The translations under genes were made by a program, and so were the position numbers. From contig DBZL01000031.1 of the NCBI GenBank assembly GCA_002311745.1, positions 110,405-156,240 on the forward strand: 45,836 nucleotides of DNA, given 5' to 3'. Every line of letters begins with the position of its first letter. Within the stretch, counting starts at the first letter, position 1. The notes beneath the pieces are model-generated. The model saw nothing but the letters and a program-made list of their open reading frames with translations. It was not told the DNA's origin and did no database searches. Positions 8,293 through 17,150 of this stretch are shown here, in pieces. The stretch is from Phycisphaerales bacterium UBA1161. Its GTDB lineage: Bacteria; Planctomycetota; Phycisphaerae; Tepidisphaerales; Tepidisphaeraceae.

Positions 8293-9332
8293 GCGGGCCG
8301 TCGCGACCGATCCTGGGCATCACGATGGGCGATCCCTGCGGCATCGGTCCGGAGATCGCCGCCAAGGCCCTGGCCGACGCCGCGGTTTACCAGCGATGCC
8401 AACCGATCGTGATCGGCGACGCGGACATTATCGAGCGCGCCATCCGGTTTGTTTCCGTGCCGCTGGCGGTCAATCGCATCAGCGCCGTGGAATCGGCGAT
8501 CGGCCGGCCAGGCACGATTGACGTTTACGATTTGCGCATCGCGACGACCGAACAGGCCAAGCCGGGGAAAGTCTGCGCCGTCGGCGGGCACGCGGCTTAC
8601 GAGGCGATCAAGCGATCCATCGAGCTGGCGATGTCGGGCCAAATCCATGCGGTCGTAACCGCTCCGGTCAGCAAGCAGGCCCTGCACCTGGCCGGGCACG
8701 ATTTCGCGGGGCACACGGAGATTTTCGCCCATTTCACGGGCAGCGGGGAAGTGGCGATGATGCTGGCCGTGGGGAACCTGCGCATCGTGCACGTTTCGAC
8801 GCACGTGTCGCTTCGCCGCGCCTGCGACCTGGTCAGCCGCGGCCGCGTGCTGGCCGTGATTCGCCTGGCGAACCAGGCCTGCCGGCAACTGGGCATCGAG
8901 CATCCGCGCATCGGCGTGGCCGGTCTGAACCCGCACGCCGGTGAATCGGGTCTTTTTGGCGATGAAGAACTGCGGCAGATCCAGCCGGCGATCCAGGCCG
9001 CGCGGGACGAAGGGATCGAGGCCAGCGGCCCCTATCCGCCGGACACGCTTTTCCCGCGGGCGGTCGGCGGGGCCTTCGACGTTGCCGTGGCGATGTATCA
9101 CGATCAGGGCCACGTGCCCGCGAAGCTGGCCGGGTTTCATTGTGATTCATCCGGCGCGTGGACGGAGGTGCGCGGTGTGAACGTAACGCTGGGCTTGCCG
9201 ATCATCCGCACATCGGTCGATCACGGCACCGCCTTCGACCAGGCGGGCACCGGCAGAGCCAGCGAAAAGAGCCTGCTGGATGCGATCGACTACGCGATCC
9301 GACTGGCCCAAGCGGCTGGGCCAAGCTCATGA
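8289..9332 (+). CDS. PdxA-family 4-phosphohydroxy-acid dehydrogenase (PdxA2-like)
   Basis: A 347-residue NAD-dependent dehydrogenase of the PdxA family. It shows GITMGDPCGIGPE (10-22), TAPVSKQAL, the metal-binding histidines in GHTEIFAHF, MYHDQGHVPAKL and the closing RTSVDHGTAFDQAGTGRA. PdxA proper oxidises 4-phosphohydroxy-L-threonine in vitamin B6 synthesis. Paralogues next to DUF1537 kinases (PdxA2) oxidise 4-phospho-D-threonate or D-erythronate with decarboxylation to dihydroxyacetone phosphate. The neighbour downstream is exactly such a kinase, overlapping by ATGA, so the catabolic role is preferred. Translational coupling on both sides argues for one polycistron. Confidence 0.93.
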   Translation: MSGPSRPILGITMGDPCGIGPEIAAKALADAAVYQRCQPIVIGDADIIERAIRFVSVPLAVNRISAVESAIGRPGTIDVYDLRIATTEQAKPGKVCAVGGHAAYEAIKRSIELAMSGQIHAVVTAPVSKQALHLAGHDFAGHTEIFAHFTGSGEVAMMLAVGNLRIVHVSTHVSLRRACDLVSRGRVLAVIRLANQACRQLGIEHPRIGVAGLNPHAGESGLFGDEELRQIQPAIQAARDEGIEASGPYPPDTLFPRAVGGAFDVAVAMYHDQGHVPAKLAGFHCDSSGAWTEVRGVNVTLGLPIIRTSVDHGTAFDQAGTGRASEKSLLDAIDYAIRLAQAAGPSS

Positions 9333-10462
9333 ACCTCGCGCCCAATACCATGGTCCTGGCTGACGATTTCACCAGCGCCGCCGAGGTCGCGGCCGTCGCC
9401 CTGCGTCATGGCCTGGCAGCGCAAGTGGTGCGCGACAAATTCACGGCCGCCGATGAGGCTACGCTGACCGTTTGCGACACGGACACGCGCTCGCTGGCGC
9501 CGGCGCAAGCGGCGAGGGTCGTCGCCGCGGTGGCCGCCGCGATTTCTCCGGGGCCGTTGCTGTACAAAAAGATTGATTCGGTTTTGCGCGGGCCGGTGCG
9601 CGCGGAGATCGAAGCGCTTTTGATGTCGCGCCGCCTGCGCCGCGCCGTGATCGTGCCGCAGAATCCGAGCATGGGCCGCGTGATTGTGGATGGCAAGTAC
9701 CAGATCGCCGGGGTTGATCTTTCCCGCACGGCTTTTGGGCACGACCCGCAGCATCCGGCCAGGACGAGCGATGTGCTGGCCCTATTGGGCGGCGGCGAGT
9801 TGCCTATCGCGTATTGCCAGGAGCCCCAGCTCCTGCCGCAAGACGGCCTGGTCGTCTGCGGCGGCAACACGCAGGAGCATCTGCTGAGCTGGGCGGCGGC
9901 GGCCGGACTGGACGAATCGACGCTGGCCGCCGGCGGGGCCGAATTCTTCGCGGCGGTTTTGCAGAGGCGCGGATGCCGGCCGCGCCCGCTGGAGTCTGCG
10001 CCGCCGCGGCTCGAGGGGTCGGTCCTGTGCGTGTGCGGCAGCACGTCGCTCCAGAGCCGCGACGCGTTGCAGACCGCCGCGGCGCGCGGTGCGCCGCTCT
10101 TGAGCATGCCCGAGGCCCAGGAGGCGCGTCGATTTATGCAGACGCACGGTCGCGCCATCCTGAGCACGCCGGCGCAAAGCGGTTCGGCGGCGCCGCGCGA
10201 TCTCGAGCGGCAAATGGCGGAATTGGTCGCCGCGATCCTCGGCGACTATGGCGTCGACTGGCTTTTGATCGAGGGCGGCGCGACGGCCTCGGCGATCCTG
10301 CGGCAACTGCAATGGGACCGCTTTGGGGTGGTGGCCGAGTTTTCGCCGGGAGTCGCGCATTTGCGCCCGGCGGGGGGCGAGGTGAATCTTGTGGTCAAGC
10401 CGGGCAGCTACGGTTGGCCCGGCGCGATTTGGAACCAGTTGATCCGGCCCGTATCGCGATGA
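9329..10462 (+). CDS. Four-carbon acid sugar kinase (DUF1537 family)
   Basis: A 377-residue protein; the ATG at 9329 overlaps the pdxA-type stop. It carries the family's N-terminal VLADDFTSAAE (9-19), where LADDxTGA is usual, YKKIDSVLRG (79-88), the ATP-side motif EGGATAS (about 315) and the C-terminal KPGSYGWP (about 356). DUF1537 enzymes (DtnK, OtnK, LtnK) phosphorylate the terminal hydroxyl of threonate, erythronate or 3-oxo-tetronate. Next to a PdxA-type dehydrogenase the expected route is acid to 4-phosphate to DHAP plus CO2. The protein is shorter than most members (about 420). The ATG of the transporter gene overlaps its last codons. Confidence 0.92.
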   Translation: MNLAPNTMVLADDFTSAAEVAAVALRHGLAAQVVRDKFTAADEATLTVCDTDTRSLAPAQAARVVAAVAAAISPGPLLYKKIDSVLRGPVRAEIEALLMSRRLRRAVIVPQNPSMGRVIVDGKYQIAGVDLSRTAFGHDPQHPARTSDVLALLGGGELPIAYCQEPQLLPQDGLVVCGGNTQEHLLSWAAAAGLDESTLAAGGAEFFAAVLQRRGCRPRPLESAPPRLEGSVLCVCGSTSLQSRDALQTAAARGAPLLSMPEAQEARRFMQTHGRAILSTPAQSGSAAPRDLERQMAELVAAILGDYGVDWLLIEGGATASAILRQLQWDRFGVVAEFSPGVAHLRPAGGEVNLVVKPGSYGWPGAIWNQLIRPVSR

Positions 10463-12021
10463 GATGGAATTACCTGGTCATCGCCGTGTACCTGGCCGTG
10501 GTGTTCGCGATCGGCGTGCGCTTCGGGCGGCGGCGAAGCAGCGTCAAAAAATATTACACGGCCAATGCCTCCATCCCCGCCTGGGCGATCGGCATCTCGC
10601 TGATGGCCACGCTCATCAGCCCCGTCACGTTCCTGGCCTATCCCGGGGACGGGTTCAAGGGCACGTGGATTCGCCTGGTCCAGGGCCTGATGGTCCCGCC
10701 GGTGCTCGTGTGCGTGCTGTGGTTCATCGTTCCCTGCTATCGCCGATTCATCGGCATCAGCACATACGAATACTTCGAGCGCCGGTTCGGCTACGGCGCA
10801 CGCGTCTACAGCTCGCTGGCATTTTTGATCGCTCATTTTTCCAAGATGGGTTCGGTCATATTCCTGATGGCCATGGCCATCCAGCAGGTGACGGGGATGG
10901 GCTACTATAAGGTGGTCATTGCCGTCGGCTCGCTGGCGACCATCACCACGCTCCTGGGCGGAATCGAGGGCGTCATCTGGACCGAGGTGATCCAAGGCAC
11001 CGTCCTGATGGGCGGCGGACTTCTGTGCGCGGCCGTGCTGCTTTTCAAGCCGACGGGCAATCCCCTGGACGTGCTGCGCATCGCGCATGCCGCGCACAAG
11101 ATCACGGTCGGACCGTTCGATTTGACCTTTTCCAAGCTGACTTTTTGGGTCATGGCCGCCAACGGAATTTTTTACGCCCTGCAGCGCTACGCCGCCGATC
11201 AAACCGTCGTGCAGCGCTTCCTGACGGCCAAGAGCGACCGCGACGCCATCAAGGCTTCGCTCCTGGGCGTGAGCCTGTGCGTGCCGGTCTGGACGCTGTT
11301 CATGTTCATGGGCACGTGCCTGTGGGCGTTCTATCAGCTCACGCACGCCGCGCTGCCGGCGGGGCTCAAACCGGATGCGGTCTTTCCGCACTTCATCAAA
11401 ACGCAACTGCCCAGCGGCGTGATGGGCCTGGTCATGATCGCCCTGATTTCCACGGCCCTGTCCAGCCTGCAATCGGACCTGAACTGCCTGTCGGCCGCGG
11501 TCCTGGACGATTACTACCGCCGTCTGCGCCCCGCCGCCACGGACCGGCATCGCCTCTACGTCGGCCGGACCATCGTCGCCGTCGCCGGCGCCTGCGGCAT
11601 CCTCATGGCTTGCATGATCGCGCGCTTCGGCGAGCAGAACCTCCTGGCCTTCATCTTCGACATGTATGCGATCTTCTCCGGTGGCATCGCGGGCCTGTTC
11701 GTCCTGGCATTCTTCACCACCCGCGCCAACCGCCGCGGCCTAAACGTCGGCATCCTGGCCTGCATCCTCTTTACCGCTTGGACGTTCCTGAGCTCGCACA
11801 CGATCACAATCCGCGGCCAAGAGCGCCTCATCCTTGACCTGGGACGATTCAATTTTACCCAGCCGCAGTTGATGGTCGGCGTCTGGAGCCATATCGTGCT
11901 CTTTGCCGTCGGCTATTGCGCGAGCCTGTTTTTCCGCAGTGAAAAAGATGTTACAAGGATGACCGTCTATGGCTGGCTGCAAAACCGCATCCCCCGCACC
12001 GCGGCGACAACGGGCTATTAG
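10459..12021 (+). CDS. Sodium:solute symporter (SSS family)
   Basis: A 520-residue integral membrane protein with about 13 hydrophobic segments. The opening (YLVIAVYLAVVFAIGVRFG, then KKYYTANASIPAWAIGISLM and TFLAYPGDGFKGTW) is typical of the SSS fold (SGLT/PanF superfamily). The segment GLVMIALISTALSSLQSDLN matches the conserved helix before the central Na+ site, and AADQTVVQRFLTAK is an SSS hallmark. It should import the operon's substrate with Na+. The ATG overlaps the kinase stop by 4 bp, and its own 3' end overlaps the following lipoprotein gene by 53 bp, which ties uptake to catabolism. The substrate is inferred to be an acid sugar. Confidence 0.93.
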   Translation: MRWNYLVIAVYLAVVFAIGVRFGRRRSSVKKYYTANASIPAWAIGISLMATLISPVTFLAYPGDGFKGTWIRLVQGLMVPPVLVCVLWFIVPCYRRFIGISTYEYFERRFGYGARVYSSLAFLIAHFSKMGSVIFLMAMAIQQVTGMGYYKVVIAVGSLATITTLLGGIEGVIWTEVIQGTVLMGGGLLCAAVLLFKPTGNPLDVLRIAHAAHKITVGPFDLTFSKLTFWVMAANGIFYALQRYAADQTVVQRFLTAKSDRDAIKASLLGVSLCVPVWTLFMFMGTCLWAFYQLTHAALPAGLKPDAVFPHFIKTQLPSGVMGLVMIALISTALSSLQSDLNCLSAAVLDDYYRRLRPAATDRHRLYVGRTIVAVAGACGILMACMIARFGEQNLLAFIFDMYAIFSGGIAGLFVLAFFTTRANRRGLNVGILACILFTAWTFLSSHTITIRGQERLILDLGRFNFTQPQLMVGVWSHIVLFAVGYCASLFFRSEKDVTRMTVYGWLQNRIPRTAATTGY

Positions 12022-13558
12022 CGCGCTGGTGCCGATCTCGCTGCTTCTGTTCGGCTGCGCAGCGCAAAAGCCGGCGGGACCGGCGCCCGTCCTGCACGCC
12101 GAGGCGTTCAAACATTACGTCGATGACTTCAACACGATGGAAAGCGAGGACGTGGTCAACGCCATCCCCAATGCCGCCGCATGGGATTGGATGCAGAAAA
12201 ACGTGCCGCTGTTTGAGTGTCCCGATGCGGACATCCAGCGCATCTATTACTTCCGCTGGTGGACGTACCGCAAACACCTGGTGCAGACGCCGGCCGGTTG
12301 GGTGCTGACGGAGTTCATCACGCACGTCAAACACGCCGGGATTTACGACACGATAAGCTGTGCTATCGGTCAGCATTTGGACGAAGGCCGCTGGCTGCGC
12401 GACCAGCGCTACCTGGACGATTACACGCGCTTCTGGTTCCGCGGCGACGGCGGCAAGCCGCAGCCGCACTTGCACAAATTCAGCGGCTGGGTGGAATCGG
12501 CCGCGTACGAGCGCTACCGGGTCACGGGCGACGCCAAATTGCTGATCGATATGTTGCCCGATTTCGTCGCCGATTATCGCCAATGGGAAAGTGAGCGGCT
12601 CCTCCCCAACGGCCTGTTTTGGCAACGGGACGTGAGCGACGGCATGGAAGAATCGATCAGCGGCTCGCGCAAGAAGCACAACGCCCGGCCGACCATCACG
12701 AGCTACATGTACGGCAACGCCCTGGCCATCGCCGCCGTTGCCGAGCTGGCCGGCAAGCCCCAAATCGCCGCGGAATTCCGCGGCAAAGCCGGCAAGCTCA
12801 AAGCCGCCGAGGAGCGATTGCTCTGGGATGATTCGGCCAAGTTCTTCAAGGTCCAGTTCGAAGACGGCTCGCTCTCCCCAGCCCGGGAAGCGATCGGCTT
12901 CATCCCCTGGTATTTCAATTTGCCGGATGACACGAGCGACTTCGGCTCAGCGTGGAACCAGCTCACCGATCCGCAGGGTTTTTGGCTTCCCTGGGGCCTG
13001 GCCACGGCCGAGCGGCGCCAGCCGACGTTCATGGCCCGCGTCAAAGGCGATTGCGAATGGGATGGCGCCGTCTGGCCGTTCGCCACCAGCCAAACGCTGA
13101 CCGCCCTGGCCAATCTGCTGAACAACTACCAGCATCACGAGATGACTAAGCAGGTTTTTCTTGACGCGATGCGCACGTACGCCAAATCGCACACGATGGA
13201 CGGCAAGCCGTACATCGGGGAGTACCAGGACCCAAACACCGGCCGCTGGCTCAAAGGCAACAATCCCCGCAGCCGCTACTACAACCATTCGACGTATTGT
13301 GATTTGGTGCTCACCGGCGTGGTCGGCCTGCGGCCGCGCAGCGATGACGTGGTGGAAGTGAACCCGCTGGTGCCCGAGAACGCGTGGGACTGGTTCTGCG
13401 CAGATGGCATCCCATATCACGGCCACGAGCTGACGATCCTCTGGGACAAGACGGGCGCGCACTACAGCAAAGGACCCGGCCTATCCATCTTCGCCGATGG
13501 GCGTTTGTTGGCACACTCCGATACGCTCGCTCGCATCACTGCGCAGTTGCCGCGATAA
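11969..13558 (+). CDS. Lipoprotein glycoside hydrolase, (alpha/alpha)6 MGH/trehalase-like
   Basis: A 529-residue protein with a lipobox LFGC (Cys30) after a hydrophobic stretch, so it is probably anchored in an outer or inner membrane. The remainder is an (alpha/alpha)6 barrel with the pattern of GH63/MGH1-like enzymes: YYFRWWTYRKH, GLFWQRDVSDGMEESISG (acidic catalytic candidate), TSYMYGNALAIAAVAELAG, CEWDGAVWPFATSQT (second acid candidate) and YNHSTYCDLVLTGVVGLRP. The best-known relative is mannosylglycerate hydrolase, which releases glycerate from a glycoside. That would fit an operon degrading a small hydroxy acid, but the substrate is inference. It overlaps the symporter gene and ends the operon. 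Confidence 0.85.
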   Translation: MAGCKTASPAPRRQRAISALVPISLLLFGCAAQKPAGPAPVLHAEAFKHYVDDFNTMESEDVVNAIPNAAAWDWMQKNVPLFECPDADIQRIYYFRWWTYRKHLVQTPAGWVLTEFITHVKHAGIYDTISCAIGQHLDEGRWLRDQRYLDDYTRFWFRGDGGKPQPHLHKFSGWVESAAYERYRVTGDAKLLIDMLPDFVADYRQWESERLLPNGLFWQRDVSDGMEESISGSRKKHNARPTITSYMYGNALAIAAVAELAGKPQIAAEFRGKAGKLKAAEERLLWDDSAKFFKVQFEDGSLSPAREAIGFIPWYFNLPDDTSDFGSAWNQLTDPQGFWLPWGLATAERRQPTFMARVKGDCEWDGAVWPFATSQTLTALANLLNNYQHHEMTKQVFLDAMRTYAKSHTMDGKPYIGEYQDPNTGRWLKGNNPRSRYYNHSTYCDLVLTGVVGLRPRSDDVVEVNPLVPENAWDWFCADGIPYHGHELTILWDKTGAHYSKGPGLSIFADGRLLAHSDTLARITAQLPR

Positions 13559-13975
13559 TGAATCGTGTTGCTATGCCGCGGCGCATGGACTGAAAAAATC
13601 TTTTCCTGCCTGCAAACACGCAAAAGTTGGTATTCCCGCAGCATTCATCGCGACAATTCGCTTAGCTCCAGCGGGAGATGGGGGTTGAGATTTCTGGTTT
13701 TGATTGGAGAATCGAGTCCGCAAGGCAAGCATTTCGCCGCGCTGTCAGTGAAACATCCGACTACCACAAAACAATACGCGTGATACCCTGCGGGCTGCAG
13801 TCCACGCTGCAATCGTGAAAATTTTAGGGCGATGAAACCGGTCACGACCGGTTGATGGAAACGAGCAATGAAAGCCGCTCGCGCCCGGTTTCTCGCCGCT
13901 CATTTCTTTGCCGCCTGGGTTTGACGTGGGTAGCCCGACGGCGAAATTAAATCATATCCACAGAGGAGAAGGCAT
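13559..13975. other. 417-bp intergenic region and leader of the PEP-CTERM repeat gene
   Basis: No convincing gene was seen. It contains a symmetrical ACCGGT-CACG-ACCGGT at about 13838-13853, a possible hairpin near 13910-13945 (GCCG...CGGC enclosing GGG...CCC) and a strong RBS (AGAGGAGAAGG) just before the ATG at 13976. Known riboswitch classes were considered and none matched convincingly. Confidence 0.4.
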
Positions 13976-14875
13976 ATGCGTCAGTTCAAATTACGCGTCA
14001 TATCCATCATGGCGTTGGCCTTATCGGCGGGAGCGGCATTCATGCCGGCGACCGCGCACGGACAAATCTTTGTCTCGAACGAGACTGCCGCCACGATTGG
14101 CGAATACAGCACGTCGGGAGCGACGGTGAACGCCTCCCTGGTCTCGGGGTTGAGTCAGCCGCTGGGCATTGCCGTATCTGGATCGGACCTGTTTGTCGCG
14201 AACCACAGCGCCGGCACGATTGGCGAATACACGACTTCGGGAGCCACGGTGAATGCCTCCCTGGTCTCGGGGTTGAATGACCCGTACGGCATTGCCGTGT
14301 CTGGATCGGACCTGTTTGTCGCGAATTGGGGGAGCGGCACGATCGGCGAATACACCACTTCGGGAGCCACGGTGAACGCCTCCCTGGTTTCGGGGTTGAA
14401 TTACCCGCACGGCATTGCCGTGTCTGGACCGGACCTGTTTGTCACGTACCTATACAGCGGCACGATCGGCGAATACACCACGTCGGGAGTGACGGTGAAC
14501 GCCTCCCTGGTCTCGGGGTTGAATAGCCCGATCGGCATTGCCGTGTCTGGATCGGACCTGTTTGTCACGAACTTTTACGACGTCACGGTCGGCGAATACA
14601 CCACGTCGGGAGCAACGGTGAACGCCTCCCTGGTCTCAGGGTTGTCTTACCCGTACGCCATCGCCGTGTCTGGACCGGACTTGTTTGTCACGAGCGCCAC
14701 GCTCGGTACGATCGGCGAATACACCACGTCGGGAGTGACGGTGAACGCCTCTCTGGTCTCGGGGTTGGATCGGCCGTCCGGCATTGCCGTGGCTGTCCCC
14801 GAGCCGGCGAGGCTGGGGCTGCTGGGTCTGGCTGGCGGCATGCTGCTGATGCGCCGGCGCGAAAATCGCCAGTAA
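13976..14875 (+). CDS. PEP-CTERM sorted repeat protein (beta-propeller-like)
   Basis: A 299-residue exported protein with signal peptide (about 1-30, ending AHG) and a C-terminal PEP-CTERM signal: VPEPARLGLLGLAGGMLLM followed by RRREN. Such tails are recognised by an exosortase in bacteria with extracellular polysaccharide. Between them are six 41-residue repeats, each of the form IGEYTTSGATVNASLVSGL, a variable dipeptide, then GIAVSGSDLFV. The pattern recalls NHL/SMP-30-type blades, so a six-bladed propeller or a solenoid is plausible. No catalytic residues were recognised. The ATG has an excellent RBS. An adhesion or matrix role is inferred from the sorting signal only. Confidence 0.88.
   Translation: MRQFKLRVISIMALALSAGAAFMPATAHGQIFVSNETAATIGEYSTSGATVNASLVSGLSQPLGIAVSGSDLFVANHSAGTIGEYTTSGATVNASLVSGLNDPYGIAVSGSDLFVANWGSGTIGEYTTSGATVNASLVSGLNYPHGIAVSGPDLFVTYLYSGTIGEYTTSGVTVNASLVSGLNSPIGIAVSGSDLFVTNFYDVTVGEYTTSGATVNASLVSGLSYPYAIAVSGPDLFVTSATLGTIGEYTTSGVTVNASLVSGLDRPSGIAVAVPEPARLGLLGLAGGMLLMRRRENRQ
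14096..14833 (+). repeat. Six tandem 123-bp coding repeats
   Basis: Unit starts at 14096, 14219, 14342, 14465, 14588 and 14711 are spaced exactly 123 bp apart. Large parts of each unit are identical at the DNA level, including synonymous positions, and variation is concentrated at the two residues after VSGL and the 4-5 residues after LFV. This indicates recent duplication or gene conversion. Confidence 0.95.
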
Positions 14876-14921
14876 ACGCAGGGGCATGAAAAATGTCGGG
14901 AATTTCCGCGTGGGGAGCAGA

Positions 14922-14941
14922 CCGGCCCGAGGACGGGCCGG
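14922..14941. terminator. GC-rich hairpin after the PEP-CTERM gene
   Basis: CCGGCCCG and CGGGCCGG form a perfect 8-bp stem with an AGGA loop. It sits between the ends of two converging genes and could terminate either transcript. There is no T-tract, so intrinsic termination is uncertain. Confidence 0.55.
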
Positions 14942-14995
14942 CTCAATTTCGAATCGATACCCACCTGCTCTCGGACCGCTTTCTGTAGTGTTGAC

Positions 14996-16381
14996 CTACG
15001 CGGCTTCGGCTTCGGGGGGCTTATCGGCAGCGTCGGGGGCGGGGGCCGTGGGGTGGGCGGCGTGGTGGGGGCCGGGGGTGAACATCAACCGCGGAATCTG
15101 AAGGCCGGGGATCGCTTCCAGCTTGGTGATGAAGCCCGGGCGCAGGCCGCTGGGTTGCAGGGAGCCGCGCACCGGGGCGTTGGCCGCGGCGGGTTCCTCC
15201 TTAAAGCGGAAAATGTCCTGAAGCAGCATGCGGTCGCCTTCCATGCCGGCCAACTCGCAGATGTGGGTGATCTTGCGCGAGCCGTCGCGCATGCGGGATT
15301 CGTGGACGATCATCTGGACGGCCGAGCCGATCTGCTCGCGGATGACGCGCACGGGGAATTCGATGCCGGCCATGAGGGCCATGGTTTCGATGCGGGAGAT
15401 GGCGTCGCGCGGGGCGTTGGCGTGGAGCGTGGTCAGCGAGCCGTCGTGGCCGGTGTTCATCGCCTGGAGCATGTCGAGGGCTTCGGCGCCGCGGCACTCG
15501 CCGACGATGATGCGCTCCGGGCGCATGCGCAGGGCGTTGCGCACCAGGTCGCGGATGGTGACTTCGCCCTGGCCGTGGGCGTCGGGCGGCTGAGCCTCCA
15601 GCGTGATCACGTGATCCTGGAACAGTTTGAGCTCGGCGGCGTCTTCGATGGTGACGATCCGCTCATCGTCGGGGATGCAGGCCGAGAGGACGTTGAGCAG
15701 GGTGGTTTTGCCCGAGCCGCTGCCGCCGGTGACGATGATGTTCAGCCGGGCGATGACGCAGACTTTGAGGAACTCGGCGATCAGCGGCGTCAGCGTGCCA
15801 AGGTTGATCAGGTCCGGGAAGGTCAGGAGGGTTTTGCTGAATTTGCGGATGGTGAGGCAGGACCCGGCGACGGCGACGGGCGGGATGACCGCATTCACGC
15901 GCGAGCCATCGGGCAGGCGGGCATCCACCAGCGGGTTGGTTTCGTCCAATCGCCGGCCCAGCGGAACGATGATCCGGTCGATGATCCGCCGAACGTGGGC
16001 ATCATCGTCGAAGGTGATGTCCAGGCGGACGGGCTTGCCCTTGCGCTCGACGTACACGCGGTCCGCGCGGTTGACCATGATCTCGGTAACGCTGGGGTCA
16101 TCCAACAGCGGCTGGATCGGACCCAGGCCGAACAGTTCGTCGATCACCTGCTGGAAAAGCTGCTCCTGTGTGGTCTGCGGCACACTGATCCCCAGTGCCG
16201 CCAAGTCCTGGGGCAGATGCTTCAGAACGGACTGGCGCCCGGCGGCATCGGACAGGGCGGCCTTGCTGGTATCGATGTGCGGCAAGAGCCGCTCTACCAG
16301 CATCCGCTTGACCCTGCGAAGCTCGTTATGCTCCGCGGTTCCGGCAATAGGCGCGGCCCCAGCGTCCGATGCGTGCTGCAT
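14996..16381 (-). CDS. cpaF: CpaF/TadA-type secretion ATPase
   Basis: A 461-residue type II/IV secretion ATPase of the Tad pilus branch. An N-terminal three-helix region leads into [20 protein letters not shown] (the CpaF signature), then Walker [10 protein letters not shown] (about 219-227), the acidic segment [32 protein letters not shown] and the His box STxLTTLHAN-like ([15 protein letters not shown]). It would power assembly of a Flp/Tad pilus or a related secretion system at the inner membrane. None of the other tad genes is nearby, so partners must lie elsewhere. An in-frame GTG at 16408 is an alternative start. The tail after residue 400 is Pro/Ala-rich and unlike the core. Confidence 0.92.
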   Translation of the reverse strand: MQHASDAGAAPIAGTAEHNELRRVKRMLVERLLPHIDTSKAALSDAAGRQSVLKHLPQDLAALGISVPQTTQEQLFQQVIDELFGLGPIQPLLDDPSVTEIMVNRADRVYVERKGKPVRLDITFDDDAHVRRIIDRIIVPLGRRLDETNPLVDARLPDGSRVNAVIPPVAVAGSCLTIRKFSKTLLTFPDLINLGTLTPLIAEFLKVCVIARLNIIVTGGSGSGKTTLLNVLSACIPDDERIVTIEDAAELKLFQDHVITLEAQPPDAHGQGEVTIRDLVRNALRMRPERIIVGECRGAEALDMLQAMNTGHDGSLTTLHANAPRDAISRIETMALMAGIEFPVRVIREQIGSAVQMIVHESRMRDGSRKITHICELAGMEGDRMLLQDIFRFKEEPAAANAPVRGSLQPSGLRPGFITKLEAIPGLQIPRLMFTPGPHHAAHPTAPAPDAADKPPEAEAA

Positions 16382-16485
16382 TGAATTCTTATCGACAATC
16401 CGCAGCACGGGTTAAGTCAAAGTTGACCGATGTCAGGCTTTTCGGATGCCATAGCGCCGGCGCGTCGGCATTTCAGGATCGCAAC

Positions 16486-16644
16486 GTGCACGAGCGGGTG
16501 CAGGAGGTGCGTCGGGAGTACCTGGGATACGAACACAATTTGGCGCTGCCGCAGGACCTGGGCAAAAGCGCGGACGCCATCCTGAAGTATCTGCCTCCAG
16601 AATCCGCCCGTGCTTTCGAGCTGTACCGGCGGCATTTCGAGTGA
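16486..16644 (+). CDS. Possible small protein, 52 aa
   Basis: This frame uses codons like its neighbours and encodes a compact helical peptide (EYLGYEHNLALPQDLGKSAD and then PESARAFELYRRHFE). A GTG at 16486 has AGGA 7 bases upstream; the frame is open further back to 16369, but that part overlaps the divergent ATPase start and looks non-coding. No family was recognised. It could be a genuine small gene or the remnant of a longer one. Confidence 0.42.
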   Translation: MHERVQEVRREYLGYEHNLALPQDLGKSADAILKYLPPESARAFELYRRHFE

Positions 16645-17150
16645 CGGGGATGGGCCGGCAGCATCGGGGGCGACCGAAATGCAACCACGGAGCCATGGAG
16701 GCACGGAGGTAAATCGTGTCAGTCGATCATTGCCGCGTCGTGGGGCGCTCGCTGAATAAAGGTCGTGTCTCCTTCAGTTGGCTAGGGCGAACAACTGATG
16801 CTGCGTGAACTTGTGGGGACTGTAGCGATGGCTATAGAGCGGAAAAAACCCTTGTGCGACCGTCATCGCTTCCCGCACGACCGCACGCGGAGACCTGGTG
16901 ATGAGGCTCATATTGCATCTTCTACAGATGCGAAGACAATCGCGCTACGTAACAGGCGCCGAACTTGTCATGTTTTCTATAGAGAGCAGTCGTGTCCCCT
17001 CCAGTTCGGAGAATACGTGTCCGCTGCGCCGACTACACTCCTACCCTGACGGGATGGGCGCTTCAGGGGGGCCTTTTTGGAGGGGGATTCGTCGCAGAGG
17101 CCGGGTATTCCAGTATGGATACACGCCGGAGGGAAGAGTGGGCCGGAATG
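16645..17150. other. 506-bp region without a supported gene
   Basis: Apart from the octamer array at 16685-16709, nothing recognisable was seen. The open frames here have atypical codon use and no RBS. It may be decayed sequence. Confidence 0.5.
16685..16709. repeat. Three octamers of the CCACGGAG type
   Basis: Units at 16685-16692 (CCACGGAG), 16693-16700 (CCATGGAG) and 16701-16708 (GCACGGAG) follow each other with no gap. Unlike the other arrays in this window, no inverted partner is visible nearby. Confidence 0.6.

Noticed and set aside
13830..13950. Possible riboswitch (cyclic di-GMP or other) before the PEP-CTERM gene
   Set aside because: Fragments look similar to parts of known classes, but no consensus could be aligned end to end.
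14096..14833. Regular repeats considered as a CRISPR array
   Set aside because: The 123-bp units are in frame in a protein with signal peptide and sorting tail; no short repeat/spacer alternation.
15053..16384. Plus-strand open frame opposite the CpaF gene
   Set aside because: Composition is typical of a GC-rich antisense frame and lacks any motif; the minus-strand ATPase is certain.
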